64,000 nucleotides of DNA from Ruegeria discodermiae (GTDB lineage: Bacteria > Pseudomonadota > Alphaproteobacteria > Rhodobacterales > Rhodobacteraceae). A model generated the notes under the pieces. That model had not been told where the DNA came from, did not search any database, and was given only the letters and a program-made list of their open reading frames with translations. The position numbers and the translations under genes were made by a program. Of the stretch, positions 28,130 to 37,827 are shown one piece after another (the first letter of the stretch is position 1; each line of letters starts with the position of its first letter). The stretch lies in the NCBI RefSeq assembly GCF_030758345.1, contig NZ_JAVAMO010000003.1:62001-126000 (forward strand), given 5' to 3'.

Positions 28130-28966
28130 ATGGCGATGATATTTCACGAACCGGAGTTGCGACCTCGCGAGCGTTTCAGCCTGTTGGAAGCTGCGATGCA
28201 GCGCTATCCGGACGATTTCCCGTCGACCGAGTCCGCGCGTATATTCCTGAACCAGGTTGTTGCCCCAGCCAGTGTTCGCTGGGTCTACAAAGGCAACGGA
28301 AAAACTGGAACATCGTCAACCAAACGGTTCCTGTTTGAGTTGGAATTCGGAGTTCCGCTGTCCACGCAAGTCAATCTCCCCTACGACATCAACCCGGATG
28401 CCGCAGCGCATAGGTTGGCGTCGGCAAACGTGTTTCGCGAACTTTCAAATATACCTGCGGGCCTCACCGTCCTGGACTCCGCGTTGCGCCTGACCACCGT
28501 GCGAAACCCGATCAGCCGGGCAACATCGGCATTCCTGTATCTTTGCGCCGCTGCAGATCAGCGGCACATATGGCTTTCCGACGACCGGCTGCGCATGAAC
28601 GCCTTGGTCGGTTTTGACTGGGAACGCGATATTCGAACCCCTCAGGGCATGGAGAAATTTCTGGATTACATTCAGATCATGATTGAGAACCTTGGCGAAG
28701 ATGCCATCAACCGGCATTGGCGACCTCAGGTGACCAGTGTCAAACCAAAGGTTCTGCGACCTCATCTGGTTGGAAAAACAGAGGATATGGAAACATTCTA
28801 CAGGGCGATTGCAGAGCGCCTCGATACTCGCCTTCCAGACAGTTGGGTCGTGCCAAAAGCAAACAAGAACGCATCAGGCTTTGATCCAAAGACTTTGCTT
28901 TCGGCAGAGGCGCTTTCGCGGATCGAGGTGATTTATGCGAGAGATTTCGAAGAATTCGGCTATTAG
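28130..28966 (+). CDS. Sulfotransferase family 2-like protein inside the suc operon
   Basis: A 278-aa protein with the 5'-phosphosulfate loop KGNGKTGTSSTKRF (residues 54-67; K58 to S63 core) and the 3'-phosphate-binding block LTTVRNPISRATSAFLY (121-137). This fits Sulfotransfer_2-type enzymes that sulfate carbohydrates. It lies between the 89-aa gene and lpd, flanked by 95- and 101-bp gaps. Its GC content is lower than that of sucB or lpd and it uses more A/T-ending codons, consistent with transfer. The acceptor is unknown. It is not a close copy of the 19965-21095 protein. Confidence 0.75.
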   Translation: MAMIFHEPELRPRERFSLLEAAMQRYPDDFPSTESARIFLNQVVAPASVRWVYKGNGKTGTSSTKRFLFELEFGVPLSTQVNLPYDINPDAAAHRLASANVFRELSNIPAGLTVLDSALRLTTVRNPISRATSAFLYLCAAADQRHIWLSDDRLRMNALVGFDWERDIRTPQGMEKFLDYIQIMIENLGEDAINRHWRPQVTSVKPKVLRPHLVGKTEDMETFYRAIAERLDTRLPDSWVVPKANKNASGFDPKTLLSAEALSRIEVIYARDFEEFGY

Positions 28967-29067
28967 GGTCAGGATGGGTGCAAATGTCACAATCCGGAAT
29001 TATCGGTACATGCCCAAGTACCGAGACTGGCGAGGCTGAGGCCTCAAGATCGTGAAGGACCATTGAA

Positions 29068-30456
29068 ATGGCAAGTTATGACGTCATCGTAATCGGAGCA
29101 GGCCCCGGCGGCTATGTCTGCGCCATCCGCTGCGCCCAGCTGGGGCTGAAAACCGCCGTTGTCGAGGAGCGCGAGACGTTGGGCGGCACCTGCCTGAACG
29201 TCGGCTGTATCCCCTCCAAGGCGCTGCTGCATGCCAGCCATTCCCTGCATGATGCCGAGCACAACTTCGCCAAGATGGGCCTCAAGGGCAAATCCCCCTC
29301 GGTCGACTGGAAGCAGATGCTGGCCTACAAGGCCGACACGATCGACCAGAACACCAAGGGCATCGAGTTCCTGTTCAAGAAGAACAAGATCGACTGGCTC
29401 AAGGGCTGGGGCTCGATCCCTGCCGCTGGTCAGGTCAAGGTGGGTGACGAGACCCATACGGCCAAGAACATCATCATCGCGTCGGGCTCCGAACCCTCGT
29501 CGCTCCCCGGTGTGGAGGTGGACGAAAAGGTGGTCGTCACCTCTACCGGCGCGCTGGAACTGGGCAAGATCCCGAAAAAGCTGGTGGTCATTGGCGCAGG
29601 CGTGATCGGGCTGGAACTCGGCTCCGTCTATCAGCGGCTGGGCTCTGAAGTGACCGTCATCGAGTTCCTCGACGCGATCACGCCGGGCATGGACCCCGAG
29701 GTGCAGAAGACCTTCCAGCGCATCCTGAAGAAGCAAGGCATGAATTTCGTGATGGGCGCGGCGGTGCAAAAGACCGAAGCCACCAAGACCAAGGCCAAGG
29801 TCACCTACAAGCTGCGCAAGGATGACAGCGAACATGTGATCGATGCCGACACGGTTCTGGTCGCCACCGGGCGCAAACCCTACACCGAAGGGCTGGGCCT
29901 CGAAGCGCTGGGCGTCGAGATGAACCCGCGCGGCCAGATCAAGGTGGGCCAGGACTGGCAGACAAACGTCAAGGGCATCTACGCCATCGGCGACTGCATC
30001 GACGGTCCGATGCTGGCCCATAAGGCCGAGGATGAGGGCATGGCCGCCGCCGAACAGGTCGCCGGCAAGCATGGCCATGTGAATTACGGCGTCATTCCCG
30101 GCGTGATCTACACATGGCCCGAAGTGGCCAATGTCGGCGAGACCGAAGCGACGCTCAAGGAACAGGGCCGCGCCTATAAGGTGGGCAAGTTCATGTTCAT
30201 GGGCAATGGCCGTGCCAAGGCCAATTTCGCCGCCGACGGGTTCGTGAAAATCCTCGCCGACAAGGACACCGATCGCATTCTAGGGGCCCATATCATCGGC
30301 CCCGGCGCGGGCGATCTGATCCACGAGGTCTGCGTGGCGATGGAATTCGGCGCCTCGGCTGAGGATCTGGCGCTGACCTGCCACGCCCACCCGACCTATT
30401 CCGAAGCGGTGCGCGAGGCAGCGCTGGCCTGCGGCGACGGACCAATCCACAGCTAA
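29068..30456 (+). CDS. lpdA: Dihydrolipoamide dehydrogenase E3
   Basis: A 462-aa FAD/NAD disulfide oxidoreductase that re-oxidises dihydrolipoamide of the 2-oxoglutarate dehydrogenase complex. FAD motif [19 protein letters not shown] at residues 7-25; redox disulfide in [16 protein letters not shown] motif [19 protein letters not shown] near 175; catalytic His in [15 protein letters not shown] near the C terminus. It is the last gene of the suc operon. Confidence 0.97.
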   Translation: MASYDVIVIGAGPGGYVCAIRCAQLGLKTAVVEERETLGGTCLNVGCIPSKALLHASHSLHDAEHNFAKMGLKGKSPSVDWKQMLAYKADTIDQNTKGIEFLFKKNKIDWLKGWGSIPAAGQVKVGDETHTAKNIIIASGSEPSSLPGVEVDEKVVVTSTGALELGKIPKKLVVIGAGVIGLELGSVYQRLGSEVTVIEFLDAITPGMDPEVQKTFQRILKKQGMNFVMGAAVQKTEATKTKAKVTYKLRKDDSEHVIDADTVLVATGRKPYTEGLGLEALGVEMNPRGQIKVGQDWQTNVKGIYAIGDCIDGPMLAHKAEDEGMAAAEQVAGKHGHVNYGVIPGVIYTWPEVANVGETEATLKEQGRAYKVGKFMFMGNGRAKANFAADGFVKILADKDTDRILGAHIIGPGAGDLIHEVCVAMEFGASAEDLALTCHAHPTYSEAVREAALACGDGPIHS

Positions 30457-30465
30457 ACGATCCGG

Positions 30466-30491
30466 CCCCGGCAGCGCTCAGGCGGCCGGGG
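30466..30491. terminator. Possible bidirectional hairpin between lpd and the TetR gene
   Basis: CCCCGGC (30466-30472) pairs with GCCGGGG (30485-30491) around a 12-nt loop, just past lpd and overlapping the last codons of the convergent TetR gene. No clear T run, so termination is only suggested. Confidence 0.4.
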
Positions 30492-31071
30492 TCAACCAAG
30501 CCTCCAGATAGACCTGCAACCTGTCGGTGAATGTCGTTGCGGAATGCAGGGCGCAGAATCTCAGGGACATGGCCTGAATGGCAAAGGCCTGGACCCCTTC
30601 AGCCAGCAGGTCAGCCGAGATATCCTGTCGGACATCCGCCGTTTCGAGCCAGCCACTGACCACGCGAAAATAGCGTTCAAAGCAATGGGCAATGGGGCCG
30701 ATCTCGGTGATGGCGGTTGCGCCTGAATAGCGCAGCAACAGGTCGAAGACATAACGTTCCGAGGTCATGACGCTGTGAATGGGCTCCAGCGCGGCGATGA
30801 TCTGGTCCACCGTTTTTGGCGCGGCGCCACCCTCGACCTCATCAAAACAAGCGGCGAGCCTTTCCCCGATCAGGATTTCCATCAGCGCATCCTTGTCGTG
30901 GAAATGCGCAAAGAAAGTGCCCTTGGCGACACCGGCGGCCTGAACCACCTCTTCCACCCGAAGCGCCTCGTAACCGTTGCGCGCGACCACCTCGACAGAG
31001 GCTGCAAGCAGCCGGGCGCGGGTTTTGAGCGTGCGTTTTTGAACTGGCTTCTGCATACGCCTTGGTTGCAT
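30478..31071 (-). CDS. TetR-family repressor
   Basis: A 197-aa TetR regulator. The N-terminal helix-turn-helix covers residues 14-60 (RARLLAASVEVVARNGYEAL, then the recognition part AGVAKGTFFAHFHDKDALM). The C-terminal ligand domain has no diagnostic residues. It is divergent from a flavodoxin-fold oxidoreductase; the gap has three perfect copies of TGACCATGGTCA, one only 7 bp before this start, so it very likely represses itself and the oxidoreductase. An alternative ATG five codons downstream (31056) has AAGG close before it. The effector is likely an electrophile or quinone-like compound (inference). Confidence 0.92.
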   Translation of the reverse strand: MQPRRMQKPVQKRTLKTRARLLAASVEVVARNGYEALRVEEVVQAAGVAKGTFFAHFHDKDALMEILIGERLAACFDEVEGGAAPKTVDQIIAALEPIHSVMTSERYVFDLLLRYSGATAITEIGPIAHCFERYFRVVSGWLETADVRQDISADLLAEGVQAFAIQAMSLRFCALHSATTFTDRLQVYLEAWLTPAA

Positions 31072-31077
31072 GCTTTT

Positions 31078-31140
31078 TGACCATGGTCAAATTTTTTATT
31101 GACCATGGTCACTTTTTGATTCTAAAACTGACCATGGTCA
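31078..31140. promoter_or_regulatory. Triple TetR operator TGACCATGGTCA
   Basis: Three identical, perfectly palindromic 12-mers at 31078-31089, 31100-31111 and 31129-31140 (centres 22 and 29 bp apart) fill the 85-bp gap between the divergent TetR and oxidoreductase genes. The spacers are AT-rich and could hold both promoters. The third copy is next to the AGGAG of the oxidoreductase gene. Confidence 0.85.
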
Positions 31141-31156
31141 TTTTTAGGAGATTCCC

Positions 31157-31750
31157 ATGCCAACCAAGAAAATCCTCATCCTAGAAGGGCACCCTGCCGA
31201 AAGCAGCCTGTCCAGAACCTTTGCCCAGACCTATGGCGGTGCGGCCCGCAGTGAAGGGCATGCGGTCCGGATCGTTCATCTGAGCGATCTGGAGTTCGAC
31301 CATGATTTCGGTCAGGGCAGCTATCACGACTTCAAACCGCTGGAGCCCGTTCTGGAACAGCTGCTGCAGGATTTCGAATGGAGCGATCATCTGGTTCTGA
31401 CGACACCGATGTGGTGGGGTGGTCTGCCCGCCAAACTGAAGGGGCTGATCGACCGGATGTTCATCCCCGGGCGCACCTTCGACACCCGCAACACCACCAG
31501 GAGCGGCCTGCCCGCCCCGATGCTGACAGGCCGCACGGCGCGCGTCATCCTGACATCGGACACGCCGGGCTGGTTCATGCGGCTGTTTTATCGGCAGGCC
31601 CTCATCCGGCAGATCCGGGGGCAGATTCTGGGCTTTGTCGGGTTCAAGCCAACCCGCTTCACGTATTTTGCAGGCGCAAGCCAGCCCAAGCCGGGCAATG
31701 TCGCGCGCTGGATTTCGCAGGTCTCAAGGATCGGCGCGGCGGCGGTCTGA
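31157..31750 (+). CDS. NAD(P)H-dependent flavodoxin-fold oxidoreductase
   Basis: A 197-aa protein of the flavodoxin-2/NQO (MdaB/KefF) group, likely an FMN- or FAD-dependent NAD(P)H:quinone or drug reductase. The first strand KKILILEGHPAESSLSRT gives the phosphate loop; TTPMWWGGLPAKLKGLIDRMF near 76-96 is the family signature around the flavin ring. ATG at 31157 follows AGGAG. Control by the divergent TetR through three palindromes suggests induction by a toxic quinone or electrophile. Confidence 0.9.
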   Translation: MPTKKILILEGHPAESSLSRTFAQTYGGAARSEGHAVRIVHLSDLEFDHDFGQGSYHDFKPLEPVLEQLLQDFEWSDHLVLTTPMWWGGLPAKLKGLIDRMFIPGRTFDTRNTTRSGLPAPMLTGRTARVILTSDTPGWFMRLFYRQALIRQIRGQILGFVGFKPTRFTYFAGASQPKPGNVARWISQVSRIGAAAV

Positions 31751-31818
31751 GCGGTGCCGCATGATCCGCGCAATCTTGCACCCCGGCGGCGCGGCGGGAT
31801 CGGGCGATATTTAGCTCT

Positions 31819-32553
31819 CTACCGCGCGTCGTTCGGATCAAACCCCACCTCGTGCATCAGCGCGTTGGAGCGGCTTTCGATGGCCTGCTCCAACGCGCTC
31901 ATAAAAGTGTCACGCCCGGTCCCGGGCGCAATGGTGGGCAGAAACTCGACCGTGGCGGTGCCGGGCTTGCGCAGGACGCCGGTGCGCGGCCAGAACACGC
32001 CCACATTGGTCGCCGCTGGCACGCAAGGGTATTCCAGACCTTCATAGAGGATCGCGGTGCCCACCTTGTATTTCTTGTGCACGCCCGGCGCGACACGGGT
32101 GCCCTGCGGGTAAATCACCAACTGGCCGGGTTCGGAGAACTCCGCCGCCACGTCCTTGACCATCTTGGCCACCGCCGCGCCCTTCTTGCCGCGATCCACC
32201 GGGATGCAGCCCAGCCGCTTGGCGTAAAGCCCGATAAAGGGCGTCCAGAGCAGCTCACGCTTCATGATGAATTTCGCGCGCGGCACCGCATCGAAGATCA
32301 GGATGATGTCGAAAAATGACTGGTGTTTGGCCGCGATCACCACCTCACCGGTCGGCACCTCGCCGCGTACCTCGCCATGCAGGCCAACCATCCAGCGCGC
32401 CATCCAGATCACCGAGCGGGCATAGAGTTTGCAGGCTCTGAGCGCGCCATTTTTCGAGAGCAGTGCGTAGGGCGAGAACAGGATGCCCAGCACCGCCATC
32501 CACGCGTACATGACGATCTTGAAGATCAGCGATCGGATCCATTGCAGCGCCAT
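31819..32553 (-). CDS. plsC: 1-acyl-sn-glycerol-3-phosphate acyltransferase
   Basis: A 244-aa PlsC. It acylates lysophosphatidate to phosphatidate at the inner membrane. An N-terminal membrane segment (about 8-30), the block-I motif KHQSFFD near 77 with the catalytic His/Asp, and the YPQGTR motif near 148 are visible. ATG at 32553 overlaps the ftsX stop (ATGA); an in-frame TTG one codon earlier is less likely. It is the third gene of ftsE-ftsX-plsC. Confidence 0.93.
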   Translation of the reverse strand: MALQWIRSLIFKIVMYAWMAVLGILFSPYALLSKNGALRACKLYARSVIWMARWMVGLHGEVRGEVPTGEVVIAAKHQSFFDIILIFDAVPRAKFIMKRELLWTPFIGLYAKRLGCIPVDRGKKGAAVAKMVKDVAAEFSEPGQLVIYPQGTRVAPGVHKKYKVGTAILYEGLEYPCVPAATNVGVFWPRTGVLRKPGTATVEFLPTIAPGTGRDTFMSALEQAIESRSNALMHEVGFDPNDAR

Positions 32554-33452
32554 CAACTCAACTCCTTCAGCCTGCGCCTTGCGGCGGCCCAGGTGGAAAC
32601 AAAGGCGACTACCGCACCCAGCACCGGGATCAGCAAGGGCAGCGCCCAGCCGATGCCGCGAAATCCAAGGCCGGTCAGAAAACCGCCCTCATCCGAAGCG
32701 GCGGGCAACAACATCACCCCAATCATGCCAAGCACAACCCCTGCACTTGCCCCGATCAGGGCACGCAAGGTGAAGCGGCGCACAAAGGCTCCGGCGATAT
32801 AGCGATCCTTGGCCCCCACCAGCCGCAGCACCGCGATGATCTGCGCGTTTGCAGCAAGCGCTGCATTGGCTGCCAGTGTGATCATCGCCGCCGTCGCCCC
32901 GCCGATCAGCAGGATCGCGATCAGGCCCAGGCGGCGCAACCCGTTGGCCGCATCGACCAGGGGTTCGCGCCAGCGCGTGTGATCGTCCAGCACCGCGCCC
33001 GGCACCTCGGCGCTCAATCTCAGACGCAACCCGGCAATATCATAACCCGGCTCACCAGCGGTAACCTCAATCAGCTGCGGCACCGGCAGTGCATCGATGG
33101 GCAGGTCTGGGCCGAACCACGGCGACAGCAGCGCCGCCTGTTCCTCGGTGGAAAGCGCCCGGGCATTGGCAACGCCGGGCGTCTGGCGCAGGAGTTTCAG
33201 CGCGGTTTCGGTCTGGGCCGCGCGCTGCTCGGCGGGCGCATTGATCCGCAGGGTTGCAGCCTTCGCAAGCTCCTGAGACCAACGATCCGCCAACCGGCCC
33301 GACGCCAGCGACAGCGCCAGGGCAAACACCGCCAGAAACGCCATCGCGCCGGCAACAAAGACCGTCAGTTGCGCGGTAAACCCGGTCGGCGGCACAACGC
33401 GGTCGGCTTGCTTGTCGCTCAGCAGCAATCCCCGGATGGTTCCCTTGCTCAC
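32553..33452 (-). CDS. ftsX: Cell-division ABC transporter permease FtsX
   Basis: A 299-aa FtsX-type permease with four membrane helices: one near 28-50, then a periplasmic domain of about 120 residues, and three in the C-terminal half (about 172-196, 222-250 and 268-290). FtsEX activates peptidoglycan hydrolases at the septum. The start is GTG at 33452, overlapping the ftsE stop (GTGA). Length and order are typical of alphaproteobacteria. Confidence 0.9.
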   Translation of the reverse strand: MSKGTIRGLLLSDKQADRVVPPTGFTAQLTVFVAGAMAFLAVFALALSLASGRLADRWSQELAKAATLRINAPAEQRAAQTETALKLLRQTPGVANARALSTEEQAALLSPWFGPDLPIDALPVPQLIEVTAGEPGYDIAGLRLRLSAEVPGAVLDDHTRWREPLVDAANGLRRLGLIAILLIGGATAAMITLAANAALAANAQIIAVLRLVGAKDRYIAGAFVRRFTLRALIGASAGVVLGMIGVMLLPAASDEGGFLTGLGFRGIGWALPLLIPVLGAVVAFVSTWAAARRRLKELS

Positions 33453-34126
33453 AGATCAGCCCCCGCAAGTTGCAGACCCTTGTTCGAAATGCGCAGCACG
33501 CGGGCCTGTACCTGGCTCTTGGCGGCGCGGATCAGGCTCAGGTCATGGGTTGCGATCAGCACGGTCTTGCCCATCCGGTTCAGTTCCACCAACAGGTGCA
33601 AAAGGCGCTGAGACATGTCCCAATCGACATTGCCGGTGGGCTCATCCGCCAGCACCACATCAGGCGACATGATCACCGCACGGGCCAGCGCTGCGCGCTG
33701 CCGTTCGCCGCCCGACAGTTCTGGCGGCAGGGCATCGGCGCGCGCAGACAAGCCAACCCAATTCATCAACTCTTTGAGATTGTCTTGCTCGCCACCCTGA
33801 CTGCGCCCTGAGACGACCAACGGCAAGGCAATATTCTCTGATAGCGGCAGGTGATCGAGGAAACGGCAATCCTGATGCACGACGCCGACCCGGCGCCGCA
33901 ACAGGGCCAGATCGTCACGATCCAGGGCGCCCATGTCCCGATCAAACACCTGTACCCGCCCCGCCGTCGGCAGCAATGCGCCATAACAGAGCTTTAGCAG
34001 GGTGGTCTTGCCCGCACCCGAAGGGCCGGTCAGGAAATGAAACGAGCCGGGCGCAAGCGACACTGAGACATTGCTCAGCAACTCACCACCGCCATAGCTG
34101 TAGCCCACGTTTTCGAGCTCGATCAA
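33449..34126 (-). CDS. ftsE: Cell-division ABC transporter ATPase FtsE
   Basis: A 225-aa ABC ATPase. Walker [12 protein letters not shown] near 37, ABC signature [15 protein letters not shown] near 137 and Walker [10 protein letters not shown] near 160. TTG at 34126 is chosen because it yields the canonical start (M)[12 protein letters not shown] and lies about 6 nt after AAGGGGG; a GTG one codon upstream is possible, and the frame extends 28 codons further without family similarity. First gene of ftsE-ftsX-plsC, divergent from the zinc-ribbon gene. Confidence 0.92.
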   Translation of the reverse strand: MIELENVGYSYGGGELLSNVSVSLAPGSFHFLTGPSGAGKTTLLKLCYGALLPTAGRVQVFDRDMGALDRDDLALLRRRVGVVHQDCRFLDHLPLSENIALPLVVSGRSQGGEQDNLKELMNWVGLSARADALPPELSGGERQRAALARAVIMSPDVVLADEPTGNVDWDMSQRLLHLLVELNRMGKTVLIATHDLSLIRAAKSQVQARVLRISNKGLQLAGADL

Positions 34127-34310
34127 CACTGCCCCCTTTGTTCTTTGGCCGCCTTCTTGCCCTAGTCGGGATGTGGTTTCAATGCCCCGACCGGGGCGGT
34201 TTGGCGACACTTCCGTTGAGTTTTTGCAAATCTCCCTTTTCGCCCAGACATTAAGAACTTATCATCGCGCAAAAAACCAAAGCAGGCAGATCCCGAAGCC
34301 CGGAGGCAGA

Positions 34311-35222
<912 letters not shown>

Positions 35223-35227
35223 GCCGG

Positions 35228-37789
35228 TCAGAACCGGTCCAGCAGCCGTCTGAGGTAGTCCAACTCGATCTGCGGGCGCTCTCCCTCGCCGCTGCGGCGG
35301 CGGATCTCGTCCAGCAATTCGCGGGCGCGGCGATAGACATCCTCGCCCTGCAACAACTGCTCGTCGGTTCCGATCGAGCCTTGTGATCCCGGATTGCGCC
35401 CCAGCGGATCGCGGTTCTGGGCGCGCATGTCGCCTTCCTGCGTGCCCTGTCCGGGCTGCTGCTGTTGCTGCGCCAGCGCCTCGCCCAGCGCGCGCATGCC
35501 TTCGCGCAGCGCTTCCATCGCTTCGGATTGCCGGTCGATGGCATCGGCCATATCATTTTGCCGCAACGCTTCCTCGGCGCCTTCCATGGCGCGGCCGGCC
35601 CGGTCCAGCGCGTCGCGCGCCGCGTCGCCTTCGGGCGTGCCTTCGCCGGGCAGACCTTGCTGCTGACGGCGCAGCTCATCGCGCAGCGCCTGCTGACGAT
35701 CCGCAAGCGAGCCCTGCCCGCCATCACCTTGTTCGTCGCCTTCGCCCTGACGCTGGCCCTCCCCTTGGCCTTGCCCTCCCTGACCCTCGTGGCTTTGACC
35801 ACGCCCGGCCCCGCCGCTGCGGCCTTCGTTTTCCTGGCTCTCGCCCCGGTTGGCGTTTGGATTGAACTGTTCTTGCAGATCGCGGAACGCCTGATCGGAC
35901 AGGCCCTGCTGGTTGCGCAGGGTCTCGGCCAGACCTTCCATCGCCTGCTGACCTTCGGATTGCTGGCCTTGTCCCTGGCCTTGGGTGACGCGCATGTTCT
36001 CCATCATTTCCTGGAGTTCCTGCAGCGCCTGCTGCGCTTCGGCCATTCGGCCTTGTTCCATCAGTTCCTGAATGCGATCCATCATGCGCTGCAGATCGTC
36101 CTGCGTCATCTGCATCGATTCGCCATCCTGACCCTGCTGGCGCTCGTCGCTGTTTTCGTTGTCCTGCTGGGCCTGGCGCTGCAATTGGCGCAAATAGTCG
36201 TCTGTGGCCTCGCGCAATTCCTGCATCAGTTCAGCGATTTCCTGGTCCGAGGCCCCGTTTTTCATCGCCTCCGACAGGCGTTCCTGCGCGCGGCGCAGCC
36301 GTTCCAGCGCGTCCGACAGAGTGCCCTCTTCGAGGATGATCGCCAGATTCCAGAGCGCTTGTGCGATCTCCTCCTGCTGCTTGGGTTTCAACCCAAACTC
36401 GTTGAAGGTTTCCAGCCGCCGCAAGGTCACGCGCAGGCGCAGGTAGGCGGTTTGCGAGCGAAACACATCCTCGGGCCGGTGCGACACCGCGCGCAAAATC
36501 TGCGCAACGCGCGCCCCGTTCGAGCGCGCCCAAAGCAGGTCACGCCGCTGTTCGATGATCGCCGCGGCCAAGGGCTGGAAGAACCGGCGCGCAGGCAGGT
36601 TGGTCTGCAGCGGTTCCGCTATGCCTTCCTGATCCGCCGCATCGCGGGCAGTGAGCGTGATTGTCACCGGCAGATTGGCCCAGGGATGTTGCGAGAAATC
36701 CTCGATCAGATCCTCGGTGAAGATATCCCGATCACCGGTGATCGGCATTGGCAGATCGACCGAGACCGTCTCACGCGGGTCGGGGTCGGATACCAGCCCG
36801 TGGCGGCGATCGATCGAGGGCAGATCGAGCGTGATCTCGGCGGTGCCAGAGACCACGCCGTAATCATCGCTGGCCGTGAAAGGCAAACTCATCTGCCCGG
36901 CGGCCTGCGCCTCGGGCACACCGGCCACGGCGATCTGCGGTGCGGTATCGGATACCACGTTGACCGTCCAGGCACGCCCGCCATCGCCGTTGATGGCCAG
37001 CGATCCATCGCGGGTGACAATCAGGGTCTGTTCCGGCTCGGATGCCGCTACAGCGCCGCTCTCGGAAATCGTTTCGCTCAGTTGCAGTGCGCCGACCTCG
37101 CCGTAAAAGCGCAGCACGATGCGGCTGCCTTGAGGAACGCGCATCTCCGGATCGGAGATATCATTCAGATAAAGCGTCGGCAGTCCGGTATAGCGCGGTG
37201 GCTCGACCCAGCCTTCCCAGGTCGGCCCCTGCGCGGCGGTTGCGGCACCCGGAGCCATGTCGGTTAGCGACCCGGCCCGCCAGACCGAACCGAACAGAAC
37301 CGCCACGCAAAACACCAGCAATGCCGCATAACGCAGCGCGTAAGGGTCGCGCGCGGCCAATCGCAGATCGGGCTGCACCGGCGCGGCGGCGGCGGCCCGT
37401 GCTGCCATCCGGTCCTGATGCGCCCGCCAGAGCGCGACCGAGGCCGCGTCCCGCTCGCCGATCGCCTGATCGTCCAGCAGCGCCTGAATCGGGCGGCCCG
37501 GCAGGGTCTGATCCAAGCGTGCCAGCGCCTCGCCGCGCGACGGCCAGTGAAACCGCCGCGCGCCCCAGACCAGCGCCGCCAAAGATCCGGCCACAGCCGC
37601 AATGCCGCTGGCCCATACCATCTCGACCGGGACAAGATCGTGAATGCCCAGCATCAGCAGGGCACAGGCCGTCAACAGGATCGAAATCAGGGGCCAAAAA
37701 CAACGCAGGAGTCGCTCCGAGAGCATCCCGATACGGGTCAATCCCAGCGACCAGCGCGGGACAGGCAGATATGTGGACCGGTTTGACAC
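35228..37789 (-). CDS. TIGR02302/DUF4175 large membrane protein
   Basis: An 853-aa protein of the DUF4175 (TIGR02302) family. Two membrane helices near 30-80 and one near 155-170 precede a periplasmic region of about 300 residues with beta-rich segments (PPRYTGLPTLYL is a family block). The C-terminal half is helical and very rich in Gln, Glu and Gly (about 520-790), with runs such as GQGQGQQSEGQQ. The start is GTG at 37789, about 10 nt after AGGAGG. It lies 38 bp after lysA on the same strand. Function unknown; convergent with the zinc-ribbon gene. Confidence 0.9.
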   Translation of the reverse strand: MSNRSTYLPVPRWSLGLTRIGMLSERLLRCFWPLISILLTACALLMLGIHDLVPVEMVWASGIAAVAGSLAALVWGARRFHWPSRGEALARLDQTLPGRPIQALLDDQAIGERDAASVALWRAHQDRMAARAAAAAPVQPDLRLAARDPYALRYAALLVFCVAVLFGSVWRAGSLTDMAPGAATAAQGPTWEGWVEPPRYTGLPTLYLNDISDPEMRVPQGSRIVLRFYGEVGALQLSETISESGAVAASEPEQTLIVTRDGSLAINGDGGRAWTVNVVSDTAPQIAVAGVPEAQAAGQMSLPFTASDDYGVVSGTAEITLDLPSIDRRHGLVSDPDPRETVSVDLPMPITGDRDIFTEDLIEDFSQHPWANLPVTITLTARDAADQEGIAEPLQTNLPARRFFQPLAAAIIEQRRDLLWARSNGARVAQILRAVSHRPEDVFRSQTAYLRLRVTLRRLETFNEFGLKPKQQEEIAQALWNLAIILEEGTLSDALERLRRAQERLSEAMKNGASDQEIAELMQELREATDDYLRQLQRQAQQDNENSDERQQGQDGESMQMTQDDLQRMMDRIQELMEQGRMAEAQQALQELQEMMENMRVTQGQGQGQQSEGQQAMEGLAETLRNQQGLSDQAFRDLQEQFNPNANRGESQENEGRSGGAGRGQSHEGQGGQGQGEGQRQGEGDEQGDGGQGSLADRQQALRDELRRQQQGLPGEGTPEGDAARDALDRAGRAMEGAEEALRQNDMADAIDRQSEAMEALREGMRALGEALAQQQQQPGQGTQEGDMRAQNRDPLGRNPGSQGSIGTDEQLLQGEDVYRRARELLDEIRRRSGEGERPQIELDYLRRLLDRF

Positions 37790-37827
37790 GTAACTTGGCC
37801 TCCTGACGGGCCAGCGCCGCTAAAGCG

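Noticed and set aside
30466-31140. TetR locus as a mobile insertion
   Set aside because: No flanking repeats or mobility gene; divergent TetR-reductase pairs are common core accessories.
35465-37267. 600-codon plus-strand frame opposite DUF4175
   Set aside because: Shadow of the repetitive, GC-rich DUF4175 gene; no ribosome binding site or family.
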